Assembly (NCBI GenBank): GCA_947561585.1
Contig: CANNZV010001873.1
Coordinates: 1-64,000, forward strand
Length of the DNA stretch: 64,000 nucleotides
DNA from: Caprella mutica
Taxonomy: Eukaryota > Arthropoda > Malacostraca > Amphipoda > Caprellidae
Direction of reading: 5' to 3'
The stretch's first letter is position 1. Every line of letters begins with the position of its first letter. The translations under genes and the position numbers were made by a program. Shown here piece by piece: positions 36,501-47,906 of this stretch. Below the pieces are notes generated by a model that saw only the letters and a program-made list of their open reading frames with translations, did no database searches and was not told the DNA's origin.

Positions 36501-39500
36501 AGAAATTTGGAGAGAGTTTCAGAAATTGAACAGGTAGATCTACCCAGTTTGTACAGTAAAACTCCTGAGTTATGAAGTTCTTCTTTTATGAAGCACTCGA
36601 GTAATGAAGGACCTGAATTATGAAATGATCCTGCGTTATTAAGTATTTTTTATGTTTAAATCATAGAAAACGATATTTCTTGAGGTATAACTATACTTTT
36701 TCCAAGTCAAGTTCACAGAAGTGAATAATGAATTGGCAGAATTAGAAGTTATATTGTAGAAATGAAAAAGAAAAATGCAAGTATGACAAACAATTACAAT
36801 ACAGAAGTTTTTTTTATATAAATTACAACTTCAATGCAATTGTGGGTTTTTGCAATCTTCTCCACCAGACTCTACCATATAATAAGATAATACTCTATTA
36901 TAGAATAATACTCTATTATAGAATAATACTCTATTATAGAATAATACTCTATTATAGAATAATACTCTATTATAGAATAATACTCTATTATAGAATAATA
37001 CTCTATTATAGAATAATACTCTATTATAGAATAATACTCTATTATAGAATAATAGTTTATTATAGGATAATACCCAATTATAGGACAATACCCAATAATT
37101 ATTAAAGGTAAGGATGATATCCAATTATAGGATACCACCTATAATTGTAAATCAGGAAGGCAAAGATTCACTATAAAGTTTAGGTTATCAATTAATTGGA
37201 TATATTGAGTATAAACTGTGTTTTCTTTATTGTTTGAGATATAAATGATGTGTATTATTAGGTAATGATTTGAATTTAGGCATAAACGACTACTACCATG
37301 ATATATAGGTATTAATTTTTTGTACAATAATGAGTAGCTATATTGTTTTTCTACAACATTTACTTAATATTTGTTTAATTACCTCAACTTTGTATAAAAT
37401 TTAGTGCTCACAGCAAATTCATATAAGAATAATATTTGTAACAGTTATCCCTCAATGACAAAAATTCTCTATGATTTCAATCACAGAAAACTCTCACTGC
37501 ACACAAATAATGAAGTGGCTCTCAGTTACGAAGAAACCAATACTTCATAACTCAGGAGTTTCACTGTATATTTAAAATCGGAAGATCATATATATACACT
37601 ACCGGCCAAAAATCTGGGACAGTTCAGTATTTTTTGAATTTCTCCAAAACTGTCAACGAGATTCAGACCAAACTTACACATTTGTAACTACCTTTTATGT
37701 TGATACTCTGTGTTAATTACAGTTCAATGTAAATGACTAAAAAAAAAGTTATGAGAATTTCAATTTTTATTTTGAAATCAAAGTGGCCAAAACCGTGGGA
37801 CAGAACAATGAATATAATTTATTCTAGACTGTGTAGTGAGTTTTTTAACTTTTCTAAGTACAACAATTAAGAATAAGTCGATTACATTACTGTATAGTTA
37901 TTGCAACCGGTTCCACCATCGATATGACACCTAAGTTGATTCTTCTGTCATAAAATCAATTATCAAACTTCATGGAAAGAATAATTCGATACGGAAGATA
38001 GCTGATGACTTGAAGCTGTTGAAAAGTGCCGTCGGGAGAATTATAAAGAGTTTTAAGGATACTGGGAAAATTTGAGCTTCTAAGACAAATAGCCGACTTC
38101 GAATAATTTCTCCTAGACAATATAGAGTGATTAAGAAGATGGCACTGAACGATAGGTTTCAGACAGCTGCCAGAATTTCTCGTGAAGTTCATGCCTCTCA
38201 TGACATCAAAGCATCTCGTAAAACAGTATCAAGACGTCTGAATGAAATTCGTCTGTTTGCAAGATCACCAGCGAAGAAGCCGTTGGTAGCAACAAGAACA
38301 AGAAACGCAGATTAGGCTTTACTCAAAATCATGTGTTGTGGACAGATGATCAGTGGCGAAATGTTTCTTCTCTGATGAAAGTAAGTTTAATGTGTTTGGA
38401 TCTGACGGGAATAAATTTCTAAGAAGGTTTGTTGGCGAAAAGTTAAATTAAAAATGTACGAAGAAAACAGAGAGGTTCGGTGGGGTAGCGTAATGGCGTT
38501 CGGAATGATTTTCCGGGATGGAACGACTGATTTGTTCCGGCTATAACAACCAGAGTTAATGGAACAATTTATAGGAACCCGTTGAGAAATCATTTCATCC
38601 TAACACTTCGAAATTCTGAGTGTGAAAACCCTATTTTCATAGAGAATAACACACCATGCCACAAGGCTATGCATGTAATGGAATTTTTGAAAGAGCAAAA
38701 TGTGGATGTTTTGGATCGGCCTCCTCAAAGTCCGTACCTATACCCTATTGAGAACCTATGGTCCACTTTGTGGATTCGTGTGACGGTCAGAAACCCTGTC
38801 AATACTAATGATTTTTTGGCTGAAACATCAAGAAGAATGGGCAAAAGTTTCACGTAATGAATGTTGTGATCTCATTCAAACTTGCAGTAGAAGGTGTGCT
38901 GCAGTGATAGAAAATAAAGTATTATTAACCAGATATTGATTGAGTATCATCAAACTTTTGCATTCTTTTGATTTAATGCTGTTATATCAAATTTCCTTTG
39001 TTTTGTCCCACGGTTTCGGCCACTATAATTCCAAAATAAAAATTAAAATGCTCATCACTTTTTTTTATCATTTAGAATGAACTTTAATTAATACATAATA
39101 TCAATATAAGAAGTAGTTACAAAATGTTTAAGTTTGGTCTTAATCCTGCTGACAGTTCTGGAGAAATTTAAAAAATACCGAACTGTCCCAGATTTTTGGC
39201 CGGTAGTGTGTATATATATATATAGTGTATAACGACGAACAGGCATCATAAAATATCTTAATTTAGAACATTATCTTACGGAGCTTTTACCAAAAACGTT
39301 AGACTAATTGCGTTGGATTATATTAATTTATAATAAATCACAATTGGAAATCCCTTGAATCATCAACCATACTATTTATATAGATTATGGCATTACATAA
39401 AACAAATTTGTGCATTTATTACTAATAATATGAATATAGATACTAGTTTTTTGATAGAACGTGTCACATTGGATGTTTACTGCAGAAATTTTAACAGTTT

Positions 39501-40338
39501 CATGTATAAAGAAACATTTTCTAACGCAAATTCAGCAGTGAATGGTAAAATCATAATACCTAACTCACCCTATCTTCTAATCACCGATCTATAGCCTGCT
39601 ATCGGTGATTATAAATCTCCATCTATAGGTACAGATAGATTAGGTTCAATAATGAAAATCTAACAACTGAATTTAAAGTAAAGGACAAAACTGGGCTCAA
39701 ATTATGTAACGGAATAAGTAAATATGAACATTCACGCTTTCATGTGGAACATAACTAGGGTTGTGACAATATGCATTTAAAATCATAGATCCTGAAAATA
39801 TTATAGACGGATAGAATTAAATAGTATTGAATCATACTAAACCAGCGGTATATAGTATTCGATGACATTTCATTTCGTCCGTGATATTCTTAATATCTAT
39901 GATTTTAAATGCATATTGTCACAAGCCTAAACATAACACTTGACACGTAGAGGTACACCACCGGGCGACCAGTTTGTAGAAACTGATAAAGTGTTCTCCA
40001 AGAAGTCCTCTATTTTGACTTTTGTTCTCAAAATAATAAGTGTTATTTAGACGAAAATTTAGGACTTTTCGTAGAGTAAATCCTAAAATGTATGAATTTA
40101 TTCAGACTTGGAGAGAGGGAACGTTAACATCCTTAGTAAATCACTTATCTGCATCTCTATTTCTATTCGTAAACTAGGTAGTGTAGTCTATAGAAAGATT
40201 ACCACTCCGCATGTCCGGCTACCAACTCTATAATAACATTTTCAAACACTAATTGTTTTGATTATTATCAGTAATGAACTAAAGTAATTGAATATCTAAT
40301 AACGAAGCTAATAAACTTACCTTGTTACTTTCAGCCAT
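33514..40338 (-). CDS. short F-box protein, 3 exons with a 6-kb first intron
   Basis: Inferred protein of 174 aa. Exon 1, 40321-40338, encodes only MAESNK before GTAAGT. Exon 2, 34145-34294, encodes an F-box (ALPDEVILKIFGNL, AQVSHRFNRLAKDENW). Exon 3, 33514-33870, encodes the rest (KHLEMLTIEKPE, CKNLSNFVGSSF) to a TAA. All joints are phase 0. F-box proteins bind Skp1 and bring substrates to an SCF ubiquitin ligase, usually through C-terminal LRRs. Here only the first LRR-like segment remains; LRR-like sequence further downstream is broken. Exons 2-3 are secure as F-box coding. Exon 1 is a tiny inferred exon 6 kb away, placed by its start codon, donor and phase, and is the weakest part. The gene may be truncated or dying. 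Confidence 0.6.
34300..35930. other. F-box gene intron 1, proximal part, nothing assigned
   Basis: AT-rich. A short hairpin of TGTCCCATTGT against ACAATGGGACAG lies near 35,348-35,388, and related GTCCCATTG words recur near 36,170-36,400, suggesting one or more decayed foldback elements. A less AT-rich stretch at 34,440-34,620 has no frame I trust. Confidence 0.4.
35935..36090. repeat. degenerate TTCGGCAAAT repeat
   Basis: About ten diverged copies of a 14-17 bp unit around TTCGGCAAATTCGT. The frame through it is incidental. Confidence 0.7.
36554..37566. mobile_element. P-family pogo-like element with an internal minisatellite
   Basis: A 1,013-bp copy bounded by TA, in the opposite orientation to the other copies: left end CAGTAAAACTCCTGAGTTAT and right end ATAACTCAGGAGTTTCACTG. 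It is about four times longer than the 250-270 bp copies because the centre holds an 18-bp tandem array and unrelated AT-rich DNA. The Tc1 element starts 30 bp after it. Confidence 0.8.
36879..37092. repeat. 18-bp minisatellite (about 11 copies)
   Basis: Units of TAGAATAATACTCTATTA, nearly identical in the centre and diverging at the right edge. Period 18 leaves open frames on both strands; these are not genes. Confidence 0.95.
37597..39208 (+). mobile_element. Tc1-like transposon with a dead transposase
   Basis: A 1.6-kb element with inverted ends starting CACTACCGGCCAAAAATCTG and long subterminal arms; TA precedes the left end (the right flank reads TGTATA). The plus strand carries a broken DD34E transposase: an HTH part (SIRKIADDLKLLKSAVGRII), then TAARISREVHASHDIKAS, a first-Asp segment FSDESKFNVFG, and ENNTPCHKA followed by PPQSPYLYPIENLW. 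A stop and several frame changes interrupt it, and the second catalytic Asp position, normally DNAPCH, reads NNTPCH. It is therefore inactive. Confidence 0.93.
39209..39757. other. AT-rich stretch, nothing assigned
   Basis: Part of the F-box intron. A TA microsatellite follows the Tc1 end, and a hairpin of AATCACCGAT against ATCGGTGATT lies near 39,578-39,612. Confidence 0.45.
39758..39927. mobile_element. MITE family T, copy 3
   Basis: A 170-bp element with GGGTTGTGACAATATGC ends and TA flanks. Its interior lies in the opposite orientation to copies 1 and 2: the word around CCAGCGGTATATAGTATTCG is the reverse complement of theirs. Confidence 0.87.
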
Positions 40339-41287
40339 TAAAATGTTTTCAATATAGTGAATTACTTTGTACACACGTGGTTCTAGACTCTTGAGTTTCT
40401 TCAGGGTCGGAGAGGAACTTGTTACCTACGTAAAATGATTGGAAGAGGTCCGACAAACTGACGAATGTTTCGAAAACAATAGGTGCATTTAGGCCTACTT
40501 TGTAGGCCTAACTTTACAGAAGTAGCATGGGTTTTACCATAGTAAATAAATAGAAAGTATACTAAGTACAATATTGGAAAATCCGAAAATACTACATGGA
40601 TGTGACATCGATTAAAACGAGTGACGTCACACTAGTTATTTCTAAATAAAAATTGTGTTATTATTGAGTTAAATGTGCATTTTCTTGGAAATTAACTTAA
40701 ATAAAATATTGTTTTTATCACGTTTTACACTCTATTCACATATAATTTCAGCTTAATAGCCTTCAAAATCTCCAGTAGAGTAAAGGTGACTGAAGGATTT
40801 AAGATTTATCTGATTAAATAAGAATTTTTATTGAAAATTTCATTCGTCAAATAGTGCTTTATATAACATTTTACTATATGCAATCAGGTTTATATGTTAG
40901 ATAATGGTCATTTGAGTGCTTCATTGTAAGTACAATAGGTAGTAGGTACCACCTTACATTTTACAAGTTTGCAAATAAGCCAACTTATAAGTGCCAGCCT
41001 GGTATTAAATATATAAAAGTTATTTAGGTACTTGAAGCTAACGAAATATATTGTTAATTGACATATTCTATCTATTTACTTCCTGCACCTATTTAATTCT
41101 CTTTTTGACATTACTTCATCTGATTTTATGTGACGCCATTTGTTTACATAGTTTTTGAAGACCGGAATCAAGTTCACCGTCAATGAGTTTGCAGCTTAGT
41201 ATACTTTTCTATCTAATTACTATGGGACGATTGGTCAGTTTCTAATAACCAATTAGTTAGATTTTCTTGGAGTGAACAGGTCAAAGG
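40339..41287. other. F-box gene upstream region, nothing assigned
   Basis: AT-rich sequence 5' of the inferred F-box start codon. No TATA box or other signal stands out. Confidence 0.45.
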
Positions 41288-41760
41288 TCAAGGTCATTTA
41301 TAACCCATAGTTTATTGATTGGATGGTCAATGTGATTTATAAAATCAAGGTCATTTAATTGAATGGTCCATGTGATTTATAAAATCAAGGTCATTTAATT
41401 GTATGGTCCTTGTGATTTATAAAATCAAGGTCATTTAATTGGATGGTCAATGTGATTTATAAAATCAAGGTCATTTAATTGTATGGTCAATGTGATTTAT
41501 AAAATCAAGGTCATTTAATTGGATGGTCAATGTGATTTATAAAATCAAGGTCATTTAATTGTATGGTCAATGTGATTTATAAAATCAAGGTCATTTAATT
41601 GGATGGTCAATGTGATTTATAAAATCAAGGTCATTTAATTGGATGGTCAATGTGATTTATAAAATCAAGGTCATTTAATTGGATGGTCAATGTTATTTAT
41701 AAAATCAAGGTCATTTAGTTAGATGGTCAATGTGATTTATAAAATCAAGGTCATTTATAA
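41288..41760. repeat. 40-bp minisatellite (about 12 copies)
   Basis: Units of AAGGTCATTTAATTGGATGG plus a GTGATTTATAAAATC half. Many units alternate GGATGG and GTATGG, hinting at 80-bp duplication steps. The AAGGTCA word in each unit matches a nuclear-receptor half-site, but this may be chance. Confidence 0.96.
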
Positions 41761-42317
41761 CTAAATAACACAAAAAATATTCAACCAATTTGTTTGTAAT
41801 TTGGTGGGAATATTGGTCATTATTCAGGAACTCGTTTATTAGATTTTCTCGGAGCTAGTACAAGTCAAAGGTCAAGGTTACTAATTTATGGTCAATGTGA
41901 TTTTTGTGATTTTTAAATTATAAGCGACAGCGAATTTATGCGCTCTACGAGTGCACGTCATCTAGTTGTATATGAGAATGAACACCTCGAAATATTTGGG
42001 AATTTTTGTAAATATATATATATATATATGCCTAGATTACAACTTTCCCGTGAAATATTGCCGGGCCTTTTTGCCACCCGGGACCTTCTTTCCCGCGCTT
42101 CTAGCGGCAAACTAGGTACCACATCGCCGATGAGGTACCTATTTTGCCACCCAGATCGGCGATCTATCATAGGGGTAAATTCTGAATTATCGAGCAGTTT
42201 CACATTTTCGGTCAGGTTAGAAAAACTATATATTATGATAACCGCATATATAATATGAATTAAAGAAAATTTAATATTTATTTTTATGTTTAAAATAGAT
42301 CAAAGTTTGAAATATTA
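41761..42317. other. spacer with one S-family arm
   Basis: Contains a TATATA run near 42,017, a GC-richer patch (42,060-42,170) with repeated GCCACCC and GGTACC words, and an S-family arm (GAATTATCGAGCAGTTTCAC) at 42,181. No gene is seen. Confidence 0.45.
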
Positions 42318-45300
42318 ACTGTGATGATGTACTATCAGAGAAAAGAGTCACTGTGATGATGTACTATCAGAGAAAAGAGTCACTGTGATGATGTACTATC
42401 AGAGAAAAGAGTCACTGTGATGATGTACTATCAGAGAAAAAAGTCACTGTGATGATGTACTATCAGAGAAAAGAGTCACTGTGATGATGTACTATCAGAG
42501 AAAAGAGTCACTGTGATGATGAACTATCAGAGAAAAGAGTCACTGTGATGATGTACTATCAGAGAAAAGAGTCACTGTGATGATGTAATATCAGAGAAAA
42601 GAGTCACTGTGATGATGTACTATCAGAGAAAAGAGTCACTGTGATGATGTACTATCAGATAAAAGAGTCACTGTGATGATGTACTATCAGAGAAAAGAGT
42701 CACTGTGATGATGTACTATCCGAGAAAAGAGTCACTGTGATGATGTACTATCAGAGAAAAGAGTCACTGTGATGATGTACTGTCAGAGAAAAGAGTCACT
42801 GTGATGATGTACTGTCAGAGAAAAGAGTTACTGTGATGATGTACTATCAGAGAAAAGAGTCACTGTGATGATGTACTATCAGAGAAAAGAGTCACTGTGA
42901 TGATGTACTATCAGAGAAAAGAGTCACTGTGATGATGTACTATCAGATAAAAGAGTCACTGTGGTGATGTACTATCACAGAAAAGAGTCACTGGAGTGAT
43001 GTACTATCAGAGAAAAGAATCACTGTAATGATGTACTATCACAGAGAAGAGTCACTGGAGTGATGTACTATCAGAGAAAAGAGTCACTGTGATGATGTAC
43101 TATCAGAGAAAAGAGTCACTGTGATGATGTACTATCAGAGAAAAGAGTCACTGTGATGATGTACTATCCGAGAAAAGAGTCACTGTGATGATGTACTATC
43201 AGAGAAAAGAGTCACTGTGATGATGTACTGTCAGAGAAAAGAGTCACTGTGATGATGTACTATCAGAGAAAAGAGTCACTGTGATGATGTACTGTCAGAG
43301 AAAAGAGTTACTGTGATGATGTACTATCAGAGAAAAGAGTCACTGTGATGATGTACTATCAGAGAAAAGAGTCACTGTGATGATGTACTATCAGAGAAAA
43401 GAGTCACTGTGATGATGTACTATCAGATAAAAGAGTCACTGTGGTGATGTAATATCACAGAAAAGAGTCACTGGAGTGATGTACTATCAGAGAAAAGAAT
43501 CACTGTAATGATGTACTATCACAGAGAAGAGTCACTGGAGTGATGTACTATCTGAGAAAAGAGTCGCTGTGATGATGTACTATCAGAGAAAAGAGTCACT
43601 GTGATGATGTACTATCAGAGAAAAGAGTCACTGTGATGATGTACTATCAGAGAAAAGAGTCACTGTGACGATGTACTATCAGAGAAAAGAGTCACTGTGA
43701 TGATGTACTATCAGAGAAAAGAGTCACTGTGATGATGTACTATCAGAGGAAAGAGTTACTGTGATGATGTACTATCAGAGAAAAGAGTCACTGTGATGAT
43801 GTACTGTCAGAGAAAAGAGTCACTGTGATGATGTACTATCAGAGAAAAGAGTCACTGTAATGATGTACTATCAGAGAAAAGAGTCACTTTGATGATGTAC
43901 TATCAGAGAAAAGAGTCACTGGAGTGATGTACTATCAGAGAAAAGAATCACTGTAATGATGTACTATCACAGAAAAGAGTCACTGGAGTGATGTACTATC
44001 AGAGAAAAGAGTCACTGTGATGATGTACTATCAGAGAAAATAGTCATTGTGATGATGTACTATCAGATAAAAGAGTCACTGTGGTGATGTACTATCACAG
44101 AAAAGAGTCACTGTGATGATGTACTATCAGAGAAAAGAGTCACTGTAATGATGTACTATCACAGAAAAGAGTCACTGTGATGATGTACTATCAGAGAAAA
44201 GAGTCACTGTGATGATGTACTATCAGATAAAAGAGTCACTGTGGTGATGTACTATCACAGAAAAGAGTCACTGGAGTGATGTACTATCAGAGAAAAGAAT
44301 CACTGTAATGATGTACTATCACAGAGAAGAGTCACTGGAGTGATGTACTATCAGAGAAAAGAGTCACTGTGATGATGTACTATCAGAGAAAAGAGTCACT
44401 GTGATGATGTACTATCAGAGAAAAGAGTCACTGTGATGATGTACTATCCGAGAAAAGAGTCACTGTGATGATGTACTATCAGAGAAAAGAGTCACTGTGA
44501 TGATGTACTGTCAGAGAAAAGAGTCACTGTGATGATGTACTATCAGAGAAAAGAGTCACTGTGATGATGTACTGTCAGAGAAAAGAGTTACTGTGATGAT
44601 GTACTATCAGAGAAAAGAGTCACTGTGATGATGTACTATCAGAGAAAAGAGTCACTGTGATGATGTACTATCAGAGAAAAGAGTCACTGTGATGATGTAC
44701 TATCAGATAAAAGAGTCACTGTGGTGATGTAATATCACAGAAAAGAGTCACTGGAGTGATGTACTATCAGAGAAAAGAATCACTGTAATGATGTACTATC
44801 ACAGAGAAGAGTCACTGGAGTGATGTACTATCTGAGAAAAGAGTCACTGTGATGATGTACTATCAGAGAAAAGAGTCACTGTGATGATGTACTATCAGAG
44901 AAAAGAGTCACTGTGATGATGTACTATCAGAGAAAAGAGTCACTGTGACGATGTACTATCAGAGAAAAGAGTCACTGTGATGATGTACTATCAGAGAAAA
45001 GAGTCACTGTGATGATGTACTATCAGAGGAAAGAGTTACTGTGATGATGTACTATCAGAGAAAAGAGTCACTGTGATGATGTACTGTCAGAGAAAAGAGT
45101 CACTGTGATGATGTACTATCAGAGAAAAGAGTCACTGTAATGATGTACTATCAGAGAAAAGAGTCACTTTGATGATGTACTATCAGAGAAAAGAGTCACT
45201 GGAGTGATGTACTATCAGAGAAAAGAATCACTGTAATGATGTACTATCACAGAAAAGAGTCACTGGAGTGATGTACTATCAGAGAAAAGAGTCACTGTGA

Positions 45301-45643
45301 TGATGTACTATCAGAGAAAATAGTCATTGTGATGATGTACTATCAGATAAAAGAGTCACTGTGGTGATGTACTATCACAGAAAAGAGTCACTGTGATGAT
45401 GTACTATCAGAGAAAAGAGTCACTGTAATGATGTACTATCACAGAAAAGAGTCACTGTGATGATGTAATATCAGAGAAAAGAGTCACTGTGATGATGTAC
45501 TATCAGATAAAAGAGTCACTGTGATGATGTACTATCACAGAAAAGAGTCACTGGGGTGATGTACTATCGGAGAAAAGAGTCACTGTGATGATGTACTATC
45601 ACAGAAAAGAGTCACTGGGGTGATGTACTATCAGAGAAAAGAG
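42318..45643. repeat. 32-bp satellite, array 3 (about 104 copies) with 1,280-bp higher-order repeat
   Basis: Same unit as array 1. Diagnostic variants (TATCAGATAA, CACAGAGAAG, GGAGTGATG, TATCAGAGGA) recur exactly 1,280 bp apart: 42,941/44,221, 43,421/44,701, 43,741/45,021. Forty units were thus duplicated as a block, with a third copy beginning at 45,501. A nested 480-bp (15-unit) repeat lies within the block (42,941 and 43,421). Confidence 0.98.
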
Positions 45644-45693
45644 AATCATCCGGAAATATAATCAGAAAATAAATCTGAAAAATTTTAGTTAAT

Positions 45694-46486
45694 ATTTACT
45701 GAACCGCGGATTGTGCGAAAAAGTTCAGTGAATGGACACTGAATGAAACGTTTTTTAAATAAGAGTAATAGATAAATGGGAAGCATTATTTAGCTAATTT
45801 TGAAAGAAATAACACCACGCTATCATTCATTTCATAAACTATACTTTAAAATGTATTCAGGATGAATCAACTAGGTATTTTAGTTAACTAATTTTATGAC
45901 TTCGGCTTTTCCGCGTCAGATATGAACACGTTTTAATTATAATAAAAACCTTCAAAGAATCCGAAAATTATTATTTTATGTACATAATCGGATTCGGAAG
46001 GTTAAAAATAGTCTATGTACATCGACAATAAGCTATTTATGAAAATACTACTAGCAGCTACTTTCCCGAGTCCGCGGCAAAGTAGGACCTACTTTCCCGA
46101 GTCCGCGCCAAAGAACGAAATAGGTACAGCTCAACATCACAGTTGAGAAATTTAAAACTAACCGTTAACGTTTAGTGAACTGCGGAAAAGTTCAGTGAGT
46201 GAACACTGAATGTGATTATTATAGAATAGGAAAAATAGATAAAAGGAAAGCAATATTTGGCTAATTTGAAAGAAATAACACCACGCTATCATTAATATCA
46301 TAAACTACACTTTAAACTGGATTTAACCTGAATCAATTAGGTATTTTAGTTTTATAATTTCATAGTTTCGGCTTTTCCGCGTGAGATGAAACACAATTTA
46401 ATTAAAATAAAAACCTTCAAAGAGTCCGAAAATGATTATTTAAAGTACATAATCGGATTCGGAAGGTTAAAAATAGCCTATTTATG
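45694..46486. repeat. diverged direct duplication of about 320 bp
   Basis: 45,694-46,016 and 46,168-46,486 align along their length (AAATAACACCACGCTATCAT, CGGCTTTTCCGCGT, AATCGGATTCGGAAGGTTAA). Each copy ends in a hairpin of CCTTCAAAGA(A/G)TCCGA with TCGGATTCGGAAGG. Between the copies, CTACTTTCCCGAGTCCGCG occurs twice. No coding frame. Confidence 0.8.
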
Positions 46487-47608
46487 TGTTTGAATTATCT
46501 CAAACACTCCATTTTGAAAATATTAAAAATATACTTTTTTAAAAAGTTCATTTTTGTAAAACGATCATACAGAGCTTAGCTGATTTCACAGTTCGATTCA
46601 GAAGGCTAAGTTTAGTAAGAAATGGTATCCTTTGAAATTATATCTGTTCGAAATTGGTCGTAATTTTCGTATTTGAGATTCAATTTTTTATTTTTGTGTA
46701 TAAAATTGAAGAAATTCAACTCGTCCTAATATTTTATTTAATGTTTCGATTTTTTGGAAACTTAGTGTATGGATAGAATTTTGGACGTAGGTCACGAATA
46801 TGTTGTCCGTTTGCAGAAATTCAATCTGGTTTTCGAAATACAAAAGGGTTTTCAAATATAGATGTGATTTCGACACCCGAGTTCAAAATCAGAACTTTTT
46901 TTATGGGATTGTAGCATAATAATATATTAATACAATGCACTTAGTCCTGTTCGAAAATCACTATACATTCGAAATTTATAGACGTTCGAATATTTCAATA
47001 TCTCTTATCTTTCGAATCAGGCGAAATTTCGAAAAAAACTCGTGAATAAAATAAATTTTGATGAGGTTTGTTAACATTTTTCTGGAACCAGATTTTAAAA
47101 AAATTACTAAATAAAGGAGTTACGAGGTCAAACGCGCATCGACCTTTTGTCCAAAAGTCAATCAATGAATTCGAAAAATAGTTATACTAAAAGATGCGGA
47201 ATTGAGAGTTCTTCCATTATGTTAAAGAAAATTCAATTTAAACAATAAACAAAAAACTTATTCAAGAAAAACCTTTATGCAAATCATACACAAACCAGTC
47301 ATGTTATCTAGTTAGCTCTGTAGATGTCAACTTCATTTTGTGGCGTATCTTAGAATCTTAGAAAAGGAAGAAAACGAGAAAGTGGTTAGTTAGGAAACTA
47401 ATCCGATTCGTCTTCAAACGCTCATTATGCAACTATTTTCAAAAAGGTCGAAATCCAACTAGAAGTGGTTCATAAACCAGTTTGAAATATTGGTGTAATG
47501 GATGACTTTATCGAGCTTCAAGAAATATGGCGATAACGGATAGTTTAAAAAAATTGAAGTTACCATTTTCAGGCATTTTAGACGCAGCCGGATTTTTTAA
47601 AATCATCT
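46487..47608. other. AT-rich stretch, nothing assigned
   Basis: Single-copy-looking sequence with many TTCGAAA words and no convincing frame or element ends. Confidence 0.45.
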
Positions 47609-47636
47609 ATACCATTTACAGTTCTAGTTGATTCAA

Positions 47637-47765
47637 ATGAAATAATATTTGATCCAAGTTGAATTTCAATTTAATCCAAGTGAATTTCAATTTGATCAAT
47701 GTGAAATAATATTTGATCCAAGTGAAATAATATTTGATCCAAGTGAAATAATATTTGATACTAGT
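47637..47765. repeat. 21-bp minisatellite (about 6 copies)
   Basis: Units of GATCCAAGTGAAATAATATTT, degenerate at the left. Period 21 leaves a minus frame open by chance. Confidence 0.9.
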
Positions 47766-47906
47766 TAAATTGAATATTTTATCATTCAGATACCTCACAT
47801 TTTTCGTCTTTGTCTGTTGGTTGCAAAAAAAATGTCACGATTTTAATATTTAAAATATTTCTATAATACATATATGAGAGATTAGGATGGCCCCATCTTA
47901 ATCTCT

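Noticed and set aside
36831..37138. Open frames on both strands with YYRIIL and NRVLFY repeats
   Set aside because: Produced by the 18-bp array, whose period is a multiple of three.
38127..38857. Tc1 transposase fragments as separate small genes
   Set aside because: They are pieces of one interrupted transposase within the inverted ends at 37,597-39,208.
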